From positions 1 to 40,527 of the forward strand of contig CALZJF010000018.1 in assembly GCA_945787885.1 (NCBI GenBank): a stretch of 40,527 nucleotides of DNA, given 5' to 3'. This document shows, piece after piece, positions 24,296 to 35,001 of this stretch; position 1 is the first letter of the stretch; each line of letters begins with the position of its first letter. The notes under the pieces were generated by a model. The model ran no database searches. It was not told the DNA's origin and saw only the letters and a program-made list of their open reading frames with translations. Source of the stretch: an uncultured Bacteroidales bacterium (GTDB taxonomy: Bacteria; Bacteroidota; Bacteroidia; Bacteroidales; Bacteroidaceae). Position numbers and translations under genes: made by a program.

Positions 24296-25348
24296 TCATA
24301 GCTGCTCGCTGAAAGCCTCAATGGCCTGTTCTGCCGTCTTGACAGCTTCCGCCAGCGAGCATCGCAGCTCGCCACCCGAAGCATTGAGGTGTCCGCCGCC
24401 GTTGAAGAAACGCTGGGCAATAAGATTGCAGGGGACATCCTCTATGGAGCGCAGGCTGACGTGAATTTTATCCTGAACGACGGTGTCTTCGCGCAGGGAT
24501 ATCGAGAGTCGGCATCCGCGCACCTTCAGCGGCTCGTTGACGAAGCCCTCTGCGTCGCCGCGTTTGTACTTGTAGGCCTCCATGTCACTACTGCTGTAGG
24601 CAATGATGGCCGCTTTCCCCGACTTGTAGAACTGCAGGCGCTCGTTGAGTAGAAAGCCCCAGAACTTCAGTCTGTTTGTCGAGAAGCAGTGGTAGATGTT
24701 GCGGTATATACGCTCTTTGTCAATGCCTTTGCGCATCAGCAGACTGACTATCAGATAAAGGTCGGGGTCGTTGCTGTTATAGGCGAAAGACCCTGTGTCA
24801 GTCATGAGACCACAATATAGGCAGCAGGCTCCCGACCGTGATAGATGGTCATAACCTCCCAGCGTGTAGATCAGGCGAAACACCAGTTCGCAGGTGCTGG
24901 AAGCTTCGGGGCTACTAATCGTAAAATCCGCGCTTGAAGTATCTGGGTCGAGATGATGGTCAATCATCAGTTTTTGTGCCTTCGACATCTTCACCAGTTC
25001 TATCAGTCCCTCATCGTTCAGGCGATGCGTTTGGCTGAAGTCGAGCAGGCAAAGTAAGTCGGCTGCCGCAATGGCTTTCCGAGCACGAATCTTTTGTTCA
25101 TCGTCAGAGAAATGTAGGATATGCTGCGCGCCAGGCATCCATTTTAGGAAGTCGGCTTCTGGGTCAGGCATGACGATGCTCACCTGCTTTCCCAGATGTC
25201 GCAGATATTCTGCCCATCCCAAAGCCGCACCAATAGCATCGCCGTCAGGGCGGCAGTGACCTAAGATGACAGCTTTCCCAGCATTCTTCAGCAGTGTCAC
25301 CACTTTGAGGAGTGCTGCGTTTTGCAATAAGGGTTGAAGTTCTGGCAT
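24296..25348 (-). CDS. DHH/DHHA1 phosphoesterase (NrnA-like)
   Basis: The 350-aa product has the DHH order: HCRPDGDAIGAALG at 31-44 (first metal motif), DFSQTHR near 103, MIDHHLDP near 128 (DHH motif), GLMTDTGSFAYNS near 180, and the DHHA1 motif FFNGGGHLNASGGEL near 316. NrnA-type enzymes degrade nano-RNA and may dephosphorylate pAp; related GdpP/DisA-like proteins act on cyclic dinucleotides but have extra domains that are absent here. It follows rpe by 60 bases and may share its transcript. Confidence 0.92.
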   Translation of the reverse strand: MPELQPLLQNAALLKVVTLLKNAGKAVILGHCRPDGDAIGAALGWAEYLRHLGKQVSIVMPDPEADFLKWMPGAQHILHFSDDEQKIRARKAIAAADLLCLLDFSQTHRLNDEGLIELVKMSKAQKLMIDHHLDPDTSSADFTISSPEASSTCELVFRLIYTLGGYDHLSRSGACCLYCGLMTDTGSFAYNSNDPDLYLIVSLLMRKGIDKERIYRNIYHCFSTNRLKFWGFLLNERLQFYKSGKAAIIAYSSSDMEAYKYKRGDAEGFVNEPLKVRGCRLSISLREDTVVQDKIHVSLRSIEDVPCNLIAQRFFNGGGHLNASGGELRCSLAEAVKTAEQAIEAFSEQL

Positions 25349-25408
25349 ATTTCGGTGGTAGAGTGCTGAAAAGGGTGATAAGTAAGTTGTTTTGTCAGAT
25401 TAAGCCCT

Positions 25409-26059
25409 CTATGCAAGATTTTTCAGTGCGATGATTTCATCAGCAGGGTCAGAAGCTCCAAAGACGGCCGTACCCGCTACGAGTACGTCAGCTCCAGCTT
25501 CTATCAGTTGGCGTCCTGTGCCGCGGTTTACGCCGCCATCTACCTCTATGAGAGCCTTTGAGCCCGTCTCTTCCAGCAGAGCGCGCAGACGCTCTACCTT
25601 TTTGACCGTGTGGGGGATGAACTTCTGACCGCCATAGCCAGGGTTGACGCTCATCAGTACCACGAGGTCCACATCCTCAATAATATCTTCCAGCACGCTG
25701 ACGGGAGTGGCAGGATTCAGCACGACGCCCGCCTTCATGCCTTTTGCACGTATGCTTTGCAACACTCGATGCAGATGGGGGCAAGCCTCATAATGCACGC
25801 TGACGGCGTAGGCTCCTACATCGCTCAGACGGTCAATGAATTTTTCCGGCTGTACAATCATCAGATGCACGTCCAAAGGTTTCCGAGCATGGCGTGCCAC
25901 GGCTTCCATCATTGGGAATCCAAAAGTGAGGTTGGGCACGAACACGCCGTCCATGACATCAATATGAAGCCAGTCGCACTGGCTGTTGTTGAGCATTTCG
26001 GTTTCTGCGCGGAGATTGCCGAAGTCGGCACTCAGCATAGAAGGGGAAATCATTACCAT
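25409..26059 (-). CDS. rpe: ribulose-phosphate 3-epimerase
   Basis: Rpe interconverts ribulose-5-phosphate and xylulose-5-phosphate. The 216-aa TIM barrel has ISPSMLSADFGNL at the start, the metal-binding and catalytic HIDVMDGVFVPNLTFG near 32, DVHLMI near 63, VLMSVNPGYGGQKFI near 133 and EVDGGVN near 170. Met1 at 26059 or Met3 at 26053 may be the start. Its promoter overlaps the upstream part of the divergent S9 peptidase gene. Confidence 0.97.
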   Translation of the reverse strand: MVMISPSMLSADFGNLRAETEMLNNSQCDWLHIDVMDGVFVPNLTFGFPMMEAVARHARKPLDVHLMIVQPEKFIDRLSDVGAYAVSVHYEACPHLHRVLQSIRAKGMKAGVVLNPATPVSVLEDIIEDVDLVVLMSVNPGYGGQKFIPHTVKKVERLRALLEETGSKALIEVDGGVNRGTGRQLIEAGADVLVAGTAVFGASDPADEIIALKNLA

Positions 26060-26091
26060 AGTGGAGAGAAGTTTTTAAGGTGGTTATGTGG

Positions 26092-26099
26092 CAAAAATA
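26092..26099 (-). promoter_or_regulatory. rpe -7 promoter box
   Basis: CAAAAATA on the + strand reads TATTTTTG on the minus strand, fitting TAnnTTTG, 33 bases before the rpe start. I did not find a clear -33 partner. Confidence 0.5.
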
Positions 26100-26143
26100 C
26101 GAAGAAAACAGGAAATAATGCTGCTTCTCTTGGCGTTTTTGAT

Positions 26144-26151
26144 TATTTTTG
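26144..26151 (+). promoter_or_regulatory. -7 promoter box of the S9 peptidase gene
   Basis: TATTTTTG fits TAnnTTTG and lies 26 bases before the ATG at 26178. It supports that ATG as the true start, although the -33 match is poor. The T-rich surrounding DNA also reads as a hydrophobic peptide if a start further upstream is used. Confidence 0.5.
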
Positions 26152-26177
26152 CTGTCTCATTTTGTTTTTTCTCAACT

Positions 26178-28010
26178 ATGCTTTCACTCGAAGACTATTT
26201 TCGCAACTCTCAAAATTCGGCTTATCGCATCTCGCCCGATGGGCAATACATCTCATTTCTTGCTCCGTATAAAGACCGCATGAACATCTGCGTGCACCGC
26301 ATTCTTCCCCCCGACGCTGTCACTGCCGAACTCCACCTGGGAGAAACCCTGCGCCTGACGCAAGAGACGAAGCGCAGTGTAGCAGGATATATGTGGAAGG
26401 GCAATGACCGCATCATCTTTTGTCTCGACACGGATGGCGACGAAAACTTCCGACTCTACGGTGTAAAGGTGGATGGCACGGAGATGCAGTGCTACACGCC
26501 TTTCGAGGGTGTACGTGCCACGCTCATCGATGAGCTACCCATGTGTCCTGACGAAATGCTCATCTCCCTCAATCGTCGCAATCCCGAGGCTTTCGACCCC
26601 TATCGTTTGAACATTGTCACTGGTGAGCTGACGCTTCTGGCAGAGAATCCAGGTAATTGGCAGGGCTGGACCACTGACCACGCCGGAGTCCTGCGCGTGG
26701 TCTATGCCATCGTTGATGGGGTGAATATGCAAGTGCTCTATCGCGAGACGGAGGATGAAGCCTTCCGCCCCGTCTTGACCACCCATTTTAAGGAGGAAGT
26801 CTCCTTTCCGCTTTTCACCTTCGACAATCGCAATGTCTATGCCTTTACCAACGTCAATCGCGACCGTACGGCCCTCGTCGTGATGGACCCTCGTACAGGC
26901 GAGGAGAAAGAGGTGCTTTTTGAAAATGAGCGTTATGATGTCAGCAGCGTCTCCTATAGTCGTCTGCGTAAGCGGCTTCTCAGTGCCTATTGCTCTGGCC
27001 ATAAGGCTCCTGTTCGCCATTGGTTTGATGCCGAAGAAGAAGCCCTGCGGAAGCGTTTTGAAGAACGTTTCCCCGGAGATAGGGTAGGAGTGGCAGATAC
27101 CGACCTCTCCGAATGTCGCCAACTGCTCTATGTTGGGTCTGACCGCAGCCGAGGCTCCTATTGGCTTTATGACACTCTTACAGCCACCTTCACTTTCATT
27201 GCCGACACCGCCCCATGGATAACACCTGCCGACACTGTTGCCATGGAGGCTGTCACCTATCCCTCGCGTGATGGCTTTGAGATAGAGGCCTATCTGAGCT
27301 TGCCGAAGGATGCAAAACAGCCTGTTCCCATGATTATCCATCCCCACGGTGGTCCGTGGGCACGCGACTATTGGGGCTACGACAGCTGCGTGCAGTTCCT
27401 CTGCTCTCGCGGATATGGCGTGTTTCAGATGAACTTCCGCGGTTCCACGGGCTATGGTCGCAAATTTCTTGAAGCTGGCTTTAGGCAGTGGGGACTGCGC
27501 ATGCAAGACGATATCACAGATGGTGTGAAATGGCTCGTGAATCAAGGCATTGCCGATCCTGCCCGCATCGCCATCTATGGTGCTTCCTATGGTGGCTATG
27601 CAGCATTGGCAGGAGCCTGCTTCACGCCCGACCTCTACCGTTGTGCCATCGACTATGTGGGTGTGTCGAATCTGCTGACCTTCTTGCGTACGATACCGCC
27701 TTATTGGCGTCCGATGTTGGAGATGATGTACGAACAAGTGGGACATCCCGATGCTGATCGTGAGCAGTTAGAAGCCACTTCGCCCGCTCTCCATGCAGAC
27801 CGCATCAAGTGTCCGTTGTTCATTGCGCAGGGAGCGAACGACCCTCGTGTCAATAAGGCTGAGAGCGATCAAATGGTTGCTGCCTTGCGAAGCAGGGGCG
27901 TAGAAGTGGAGTATATGGTGAAGGACGATGAGGGTCACGGTTTTAGCAATCAGGAAAACCGTTTTGATTTTTATCGCGCCATGGAGCGTTTCTTGCAGAA
28001 ATATCTGTAG
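26178..28010 (+). CDS. S9-family prolyl oligopeptidase-like serine peptidase
   Basis: From ATG 26178 the product has 610 aa. It starts MLSLEDYFRNSQNSAYRISPDGQ (given here as MLSLEDYFRN then ISPDGQY), the common S9 opening. A beta-propeller-like N-terminal part (to about 360) is followed by an alpha/beta hydrolase domain: HPHGGPWARDYWGYD near 415, the nucleophile elbow YGASYGGYAALAG near 500, Asp in GANDPRVN near 555 and His in DEGHGFSNQ near 588. These form the Ser-Asp-His triad. The frame stays open to GTG 26088 (640 aa), which would add a hydrophobic helix, so an exported form cannot be excluded; the promoter box inside that segment argues for the shorter form. Confidence 0.9.
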   Translation: MLSLEDYFRNSQNSAYRISPDGQYISFLAPYKDRMNICVHRILPPDAVTAELHLGETLRLTQETKRSVAGYMWKGNDRIIFCLDTDGDENFRLYGVKVDGTEMQCYTPFEGVRATLIDELPMCPDEMLISLNRRNPEAFDPYRLNIVTGELTLLAENPGNWQGWTTDHAGVLRVVYAIVDGVNMQVLYRETEDEAFRPVLTTHFKEEVSFPLFTFDNRNVYAFTNVNRDRTALVVMDPRTGEEKEVLFENERYDVSSVSYSRLRKRLLSAYCSGHKAPVRHWFDAEEEALRKRFEERFPGDRVGVADTDLSECRQLLYVGSDRSRGSYWLYDTLTATFTFIADTAPWITPADTVAMEAVTYPSRDGFEIEAYLSLPKDAKQPVPMIIHPHGGPWARDYWGYDSCVQFLCSRGYGVFQMNFRGSTGYGRKFLEAGFRQWGLRMQDDITDGVKWLVNQGIADPARIAIYGASYGGYAALAGACFTPDLYRCAIDYVGVSNLLTFLRTIPPYWRPMLEMMYEQVGHPDADREQLEATSPALHADRIKCPLFIAQGANDPRVNKAESDQMVAALRSRGVEVEYMVKDDEGHGFSNQENRFDFYRAMERFLQKYL

Positions 28011-28036
28011 GAGGCTGTTGGTTCCCTCCGTTCTGT

Positions 28037-28082
28037 ATGCTTGCGCCCCCTCTCAGAAAAGAGGGGGCGCAAGCATTCTTTT
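28037..28082 (+). terminator. intrinsic terminator of the S9 peptidase gene
   Basis: ATGCTTGCGCCCCCTCT at 28037-28053 pairs fully with its complement at 28060-28076, with a 6-nt loop, followed by TCTTTTTG. Confidence 0.92.
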
Positions 28083-28100
28083 TGACCGATATTCTTCAAA

Positions 28101-28145
28101 CAAAAAATCTCCCACTCTCTTCACAGAAGAAGAGGGTGGGAGATT
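28101..28145 (-). terminator. intrinsic terminator of rpmE2
   Basis: On the minus strand AATCTCCCACCCTCT (from 28145) pairs with AGAGAGTGGGAGATT with one mismatch and runs into T6 (A-tract at 28102-28107 on the + strand). It lies 29 bases after the L31 stop. Confidence 0.85.
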
Positions 28146-28173
28146 GTATTTCTCGTGCGTTTGATAGCCTGAT

Positions 28174-28425
28174 TTACTTGCGGCTGCGAGCGTAGCGGCT
28201 CATGAACTTATCAACGCGACCAGCAGTATCGACGAGCTTGCTCTTTCCAGTGTAGAAGGGGTGAGAGGTCGAAGAGATTTCGAGCTTTACTACAGGATAT
28301 TCTACGCCTTCAAATACGACGGTGTCAGTCGTTTTGCACGTAGAACGAGAGAGGAACATGTCGCCGTTGCTCATATCCTTGAATACGACGGGACGATAAT
28401 TTTCGGGATGGAGTCCTTTTTTCAT
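28174..28425 (-). CDS. rpmE2: 50S ribosomal protein L31, type B
   Basis: The 83-aa protein MKKGLHPENYRPVVFKDMS with SGxxF-like NGDMFLSRST and the C-terminal SSTSHPFYTGKSKLVDTAGRVDKF is a typical type B L31. It lacks the CxxC zinc ligands of type A. The only Cys is in STCKTTDT. In many bacteria the B form is used when zinc is scarce, but in Bacteroidetes it is commonly the main L31. Confidence 0.97.
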   Translation of the reverse strand: MKKGLHPENYRPVVFKDMSNGDMFLSRSTCKTTDTVVFEGVEYPVVKLEISSTSHPFYTGKSKLVDTAGRVDKFMSRYARSRK

Positions 28426-28508
28426 TGTGTTTGTAAGTGGTTATAATTGTTCGTTTATTTTTGTGGATGGGTTTCCCGAGCGAACACGGTAAACTCAATA
28501 AACCGCTG

Positions 28509-28516
28509 CAAAGTTA
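28509..28516 (-). promoter_or_regulatory. rpmE2 -7 promoter box
   Basis: CAAAGTTA on the + strand reads TAACTTTG on the minus strand, an exact TAnnTTTG. It lies 84 bases before the L31 start. Confidence 0.6.
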
Positions 28517-28618
28517 CGCCCTTTTCTCTTTTTAGGGGCGCGAAGTGTAGTGTTTTCTTTGTAAATTTATGGAGCTGCAGCGCGTTTTGTCATCTCGTGG
28601 TGCTTTTTCTTGTGATTC

Positions 28619-28648
28619 GGGGGGGGGAAGAAACCTTCCTCCCCTTGA
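28619..28648. repeat. G9 run in a G/C-rich hairpin
   Basis: Nine G (28619-28627) followed by AAGAAACCTTCC and CCCC form a hairpin just past the end of the hexosaminidase gene (stop at 28668). It is intergenic, so slippage here would not change a protein. It may help end that transcript, though no T-run follows. Confidence 0.55.
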
Positions 28649-28667
28649 ATCAGACAGAATTGTTCAG

Positions 28668-31211
28668 TTATTTCTTGCAGCAGTCCTGCGCAGTTTTTGT
28701 GCAAGTCATCTTTTCGTGGCAAGCCCCGTGAGCAGCGTGGCGTGCAGGCAGGGTGGAGCATTGTTCAGGCTTAATGTCGGTGAACTCTTTCTCGCCCTGC
28801 TTGCGATAGCGGACGTTGGCTGCATCCCAATAGCTGGGCCATCCGTTGAAGATGCCTCCCACGAAGAGCGTCTTGAGGGCATGTTTTCCAGCCTTCAGTG
28901 CAATTTGGGTGCCGTTGTAGCTATTGCGCGGAATGTAGAGGTCGCGGTTGTCAACGAGGATTTCACCATCGAGCCACAATACAGAGTTGAGGGTGAAAAA
29001 TTCGTAGATACCGTCTTCAGGAATCTCTACCAAGCATTCTGCCGTAGCAGCATAGTTCTTCACACCGCGAACGTTGCCAGGCACTTTTTCTACCGTGCGA
29101 ACGCTCTCTAAGCGCGGAGCGATGCTGTCGATGCTCCATGCGCAGCACGGCACATTGCCCGAGAAGTTATAGTCGCCATAAGCCACGCGCATCCGTACGC
29201 CCTGTAGGGGCTGCTGGCAGGCAGGAGCGGTTTCGCAAGTTTGCTTGCCCGCTTGCTTCTTCCCTTTGCCCTTGCCTTTCTTGTCAGCCTCTTTGCAGGG
29301 TTGCGGTGCGTCTTGCGGCAGCGGTTTGCAAGCCAAAGCCTTGTGCCAAGTGTCTTTTTTGATGTTGAAGGTGCGTGTGGGACCCAGCTTTCCAGAGGGC
29401 AGCACGCAGCGCGCTTTCACCACGGTGGTATTCGTGAAGGTCAGCGGTGCGGTGTATTCCTTCGATGAAGCCGTAGGCTCTGCCGTATCCGTCGTATAGA
29501 CGATGCGGAGCGGACGAGTGCTGGTCAGTTCAAGTGTATATTGGTCGAGGAAGGCAATGTTGTTACACTGTGCCCCCACCTGTTCCGGCATGGGAATGTG
29601 GTAGTTGATGTCGTGGGCATCGAGGCGCAGGGAAGCATCGCCGTCGGCGCGACGTTGGAAATCCTTGAAGTCGCGGCTTTCCATCGGGCTCCATGCCACT
29701 TCAGCAAGGGCGAGGGCGCGCGGATAGAGGCGATATTCCAGCACATTCGTATTGTGGATATATTCGCTCCAGTTGTTAGCCTGCACTCCCAACACGTAGC
29801 TGTCCTTACCCTCGTCCTTCAGTGCTTTGGGTACGGGGTCGTAGGCATATACTTTTTCGAGTGTCGAATAGCCGCCGATGGCATTCGGCTCCGTGATGGG
29901 GTCGCCCTGATAGTGGTCGAAGTAAAGTCCGTGGCTACCCGGCGTCATCAGCACGTGGTGGTTCTTCTTTGCAGCCTCGATGCCGCCCTCTTCGCCGCGC
30001 CAACTCATGACGATGGCAGAGGGGTCGAGGTTGCCGCCTTCGAGTATTTCATCCCATCCTATGATGGTCTTTCCCTTCGAGGCGAGATATTTTGCCATTC
30101 GCTCGATGATGTAGTCCTGCAGCTGAGCTTCCTTGGTGAGTCCAAGGTCCTTCATGCGTTGCTGGCATTTTGCACATTCCTTCCATTCGCCGCGTGGACT
30201 TTCGTCGCCGCCGATATGGAAATATTTGTAGGGGAAGAGTTCCGTAAATTCGTCAATCTCGTCTTCGAGGAATTTGAACATATCCTCCTTGCCCGGGCAC
30301 ATCACGATGTCTTCCACACCCCAGATGATGCGAGGCGTGATGGCCTCGCCTTTGCATGAGAGGTTGGGGTAAGTGGCGATGGCTGCCAACTCGTGTCCTG
30401 GCATTTCCAGTTCCGGGATGATTTCGATATGGCGTTCCTTGGCGTATGCCACGACATCGCGGATTTCATCCTTTGTGTAATATCCGCCATACACCGTTCC
30501 GTCGCCTTCCGTGCGGAAAGAACCCTTCTTGTTGAGTTCGGGGTGCTTTGTGCTTTCCACGCGCCATCCTTGGTCTTCCGTCAGGTGCCAGTGCAGGCGG
30601 TTGAACTTCAGTGTGGCAAGCATATCTATTTGCTTCTTCACTTCCTCTGCGGAGAGCCAGTGGCGGCAGGGGTCGAGCATGACACCGCGATAAGCGAAGC
30701 GGGGAGCATCCTTGATATCTACGCCTGCCACTTCCCATGCAGCCGTTCCTTTTCCGCCGTCCGCCTTCTCCACCTCAGGAGGCAGGAGCTGCAGCAGTGT
30801 CTGCATACCTCTGAACAAGCCTTCGGCAGTCTTCGCTGTTATTTCCACACCCGTGGGCGATGCCGTCAGGCGGTAAGCCTCCTGTGCGCTGTTAGGATTG
30901 GAGGTGTAGTTGATGCCGCTGTCGAAACGACTGTCAATGTTGAAGCGGATGCTCTTGCCCTTAGCCTTTCCTGTGCTGACGTTGAGGTTCCAGCCAGTGG
31001 AAGCCTTCACCTTCGAGGCGAAGAATGTAGCCACTTTTTTGGCATTCGCATCAGTGGCGACGATGGCGGTGGAGGCATCAAAGACGAACGCGCCATCACA
31101 CTCTGTCAGCGATACGGGGCGTGGGATTAGGTTGAAGTCGCGGGCAAAGCCTGTTGTAGCAGAGAGGCTCATGGCCAAGACTGCTCCAATCAGAAGTCTG
31201 TTGATTTTCAT
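28668..31211 (-). CDS. GH20 beta-N-acetylhexosaminidase, exported
   Basis: The 847-aa product has a Sec signal (about 1-23, LLIGAVLAMSLSATTGFA). The GH20b domain (about 28-150) is followed by the catalytic barrel (about 165-520) with YRGVMLDPCRHWL near 175 and the catalytic Asp-Glu pair in FHIGGDESPRGEWKE near 317. It removes terminal GlcNAc or GalNAc from host or dietary glycans, probably in the periplasm or on the surface. A chitobiase-type beta domain near 570-640 is followed by an unusual Lys/Gly/Cys-rich stretch (about 650-690, KGKGKGKKQAGK), then a PA14-like beta domain (LWLDGEILVDNRD) and a Cys-rich tail ending QDCCKK. The core is typical; the linker and tail are not usual for the family. 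Confidence 0.92.
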   Translation of the reverse strand: MKINRLLIGAVLAMSLSATTGFARDFNLIPRPVSLTECDGAFVFDASTAIVATDANAKKVATFFASKVKASTGWNLNVSTGKAKGKSIRFNIDSRFDSGINYTSNPNSAQEAYRLTASPTGVEITAKTAEGLFRGMQTLLQLLPPEVEKADGGKGTAAWEVAGVDIKDAPRFAYRGVMLDPCRHWLSAEEVKKQIDMLATLKFNRLHWHLTEDQGWRVESTKHPELNKKGSFRTEGDGTVYGGYYTKDEIRDVVAYAKERHIEIIPELEMPGHELAAIATYPNLSCKGEAITPRIIWGVEDIVMCPGKEDMFKFLEDEIDEFTELFPYKYFHIGGDESPRGEWKECAKCQQRMKDLGLTKEAQLQDYIIERMAKYLASKGKTIIGWDEILEGGNLDPSAIVMSWRGEEGGIEAAKKNHHVLMTPGSHGLYFDHYQGDPITEPNAIGGYSTLEKVYAYDPVPKALKDEGKDSYVLGVQANNWSEYIHNTNVLEYRLYPRALALAEVAWSPMESRDFKDFQRRADGDASLRLDAHDINYHIPMPEQVGAQCNNIAFLDQYTLELTSTRPLRIVYTTDTAEPTASSKEYTAPLTFTNTTVVKARCVLPSGKLGPTRTFNIKKDTWHKALACKPLPQDAPQPCKEADKKGKGKGKKQAGKQTCETAPACQQPLQGVRMRVAYGDYNFSGNVPCCAWSIDSIAPRLESVRTVEKVPGNVRGVKNYAATAECLVEIPEDGIYEFFTLNSVLWLDGEILVDNRDLYIPRNSYNGTQIALKAGKHALKTLFVGGIFNGWPSYWDAANVRYRKQGEKEFTDIKPEQCSTLPARHAAHGACHEKMTCTKTAQDCCKK

Positions 31212-31239
31212 AAATATGGTATTAAGGTTTTTATGATTT

Positions 31240-31250
31240 AAGTAGGTAAT
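31240..31250. repeat. solo AAGTAGGTAAT motif
   Basis: AAGTAGGTAAT, the end sequence of the element at 11470-11661, stands here alone in the leader of the hexosaminidase gene, 29 bases upstream of its start. No partner end was found near. Confidence 0.45.
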
Positions 31251-31329
31251 CTCTCGGTGGGGTAGGGGCAGGATTGCCTTTCTGCCGAATGCGCTCTTTT
31301 GAAATGGTGGAGGGGAGCATCATGGCAAC

Positions 31330-32004
31330 CTATTTCAGAAGGTCAGGTCTCAGTCGTGCCGTCCGTTCCAAAGCCTGCTCCATCTCCCATTTGGCAATGT
31401 TTGCATCGTGTCCTGAGAGCAAGATGTCCGGCACGCGCCATCCCTTATATTCTGCGGGGCGCGTATAGACGGGCGGCTCCAGCAGATTGTCTTGGAATGA
31501 GTCAGAAAGCGCACTCTGTTCATCGCCGATGACACCAGGTACGATACGCACAATAGCATCCGTTATGCAAGCTGCAGCAAGTTCGCCTCCTGTCAGCACA
31601 TAGTCGCCCACAGAGATTTCGCGAGTAATCAGATGTTCGCGGATGCGGTAGTCTATACCCTTGTAGTGGCCACAGAGGATAATGATATTTTCGCAGAGAG
31701 AAAGCTGGTTGGCCAAGGGCTGGTTGAAGCGTTCGCCATCGGGAGCGGTGAAGATTATCTCGTCATAATGCCGTTCTGCGGTGAGGGCAGCGATGCAGTC
31801 ATCAATGGGCTGACACTGTATGACCATGCCTGCCCCACCGCCGTAGGGATAGTCGTCCACGCGCCGATGCTTGTCGAGTGTGTAGTCGCGCAAGTTGTGG
31901 ACGTGAATTTCCACCAGTCCCTTTTTTTGCGCCCGGGCCAGAATGGAGGTGTTCACAAAGCTGTCCAGCATTTCGGGCACCACTGATAGGATGTCTATTC
32001 GCAT
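31330..32004 (-). CDS. trmD: tRNA (guanine-N1)-methyltransferase
   Basis: TrmD methylates N1 of G37 next to the anticodon in tRNAs reading CUN, CCN and CGG. The 224-aa SPOUT protein has [13 protein letters not shown] at the start, [14 protein letters not shown] near 51, [14 protein letters not shown] near 108 and [14 protein letters not shown] near 131, which form the SAM-binding trefoil knot, and [17 protein letters not shown] near 171. The length is normal for Bacteroidales. The hexosaminidase gene lies 118 bases downstream and may be read from it in part. Confidence 0.97.
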   Translation of the reverse strand: MRIDILSVVPEMLDSFVNTSILARAQKKGLVEIHVHNLRDYTLDKHRRVDDYPYGGGAGMVIQCQPIDDCIAALTAERHYDEIIFTAPDGERFNQPLANQLSLCENIIILCGHYKGIDYRIREHLITREISVGDYVLTGGELAAACITDAIVRIVPGVIGDEQSALSDSFQDNLLEPPVYTRPAEYKGWRVPDILLSGHDANIAKWEMEQALERTARLRPDLLK

Positions 32005-32202
32005 TTTCGTTCTTGTTCGTAGCCCCTGCCGTTTCCGTGGCTATTCCGCTTCTCTCCATTGAGGGGGAAGGGGTGTGAGGGGAAAACTGAAAGGGGGAAT
32101 TTTGAAAGAGAGAGGGAGAATCCATGCTCGTTCTGCATCCGTTGTGTCTCCGCCGAGGAAGGCTGCAGCGGGGAAGTGAATGGCCGTTTGAGCATTTGTG
32201 TG

Positions 32203-32210
32203 CAAAAATA
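32203..32210 (-). promoter_or_regulatory. candidate trmD -7 box
   Basis: CAAAAATA on the + strand reads TATTTTTG on the minus strand. It is 199 bases before the trmD start, so the leader would be long. The -33 partner is weak. Confidence 0.4.
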
Positions 32211-32360
32211 CGTCATTTTACTGGAATTTTCCGAACATTGCCCCTCTTTTTCGCTTTTTTTGTCCCATCTTGTCGTTTTTTGCCCTATCTCAAAAGCCGC
32301 ATCCGCTTCCTTTTTCCGTTTGCAGACAACACTGCATGTAGTAATTTTTGTCTGAAACAC

Positions 32361-32391
32361 TTCGAAAACTGACCATAAACGCGTAATTTTG
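32361..32391 (+). promoter_or_regulatory. candidate ligA promoter
   Basis: TAATTTTG at 32384-32391 fits the -7 consensus. TTCG at 32361-32364, 19 bases upstream, is a weak -33. The leader would be about 165 nt. Confidence 0.5.
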
Positions 32392-32449
32392 CAGCGGTAA
32401 CTGCGGTTGCTCTCTTAGATACCCCCCCTGTTTTGATGCCATGGCTTAT

Positions 32450-32468
32450 AAGTAGGTCATGAAAATTT
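32450..32468. repeat. solo AAGTAGGTCATGAAAATTT motif
   Basis: This matches the end of the 11470-11661 element (AAGTAGGTAATGAAAATG) with one change in the first 17 bases. It lies 95 bases upstream of ligA, in the putative leader. Confidence 0.5.
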
Positions 32469-32514
32469 GTTTGCAGCAGGAATCTAATGCTGGCGGGGTG
32501 CGTTCCGTACGTAG

Positions 32515-34704
<2,190 letters not shown>

Positions 34705-34756
34705 TGCCCACGCTCGCACTGAGGGTGGGAGCGGTGTGGACTCTAAACTGAAGACA

Positions 34757-34817
34757 GTGCGCCCCGGACAGAAGATAGCCTTTCCATTCGGCTGGTTTTC
34801 TTCTGTCCGGGGCGCAC
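34757..34817 (+). terminator. long hairpin after ligA
   Basis: GTGCGCCCCGGACAGAAGA (34757-34775) pairs perfectly over 19 bases with 34799-34817, with a 23-nt loop. No T-run follows, so it is either a Rho-assisted end or a stable 3' structure. It lies about 50 bases past the ligA stop and has the GC richness of the left side, just before the AT-richer RM region. Confidence 0.55.
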
Positions 34818-35001
34818 CCTTCTGTCTGCTATTCGGAAAATTGATAGCCGAAGGAATGCCTAACACGAATGGCAAACTGGAGGGCACGTTCACGGACCTA
34901 AAAAAGAACCTGAACAATCATAGTGGAATGAATGAAGAGAATCGCAAGCGATTTCACAGGCAGTCATTTAGGATAGCATAAATGCCTATTCTATATGTTA
35001 T

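Noticed and set aside
28619-28627. G9 run as a phase-variation tract
   Set aside because: It is intergenic, downstream of both neighbours' coding ends or starts, and is part of a hairpin.
34736-34981. 81-aa open frame after ligA
   Set aside because: It runs through the 19-bp hairpin stem on both arms, has no family features and has odd composition; it is better explained as the 3' structure.
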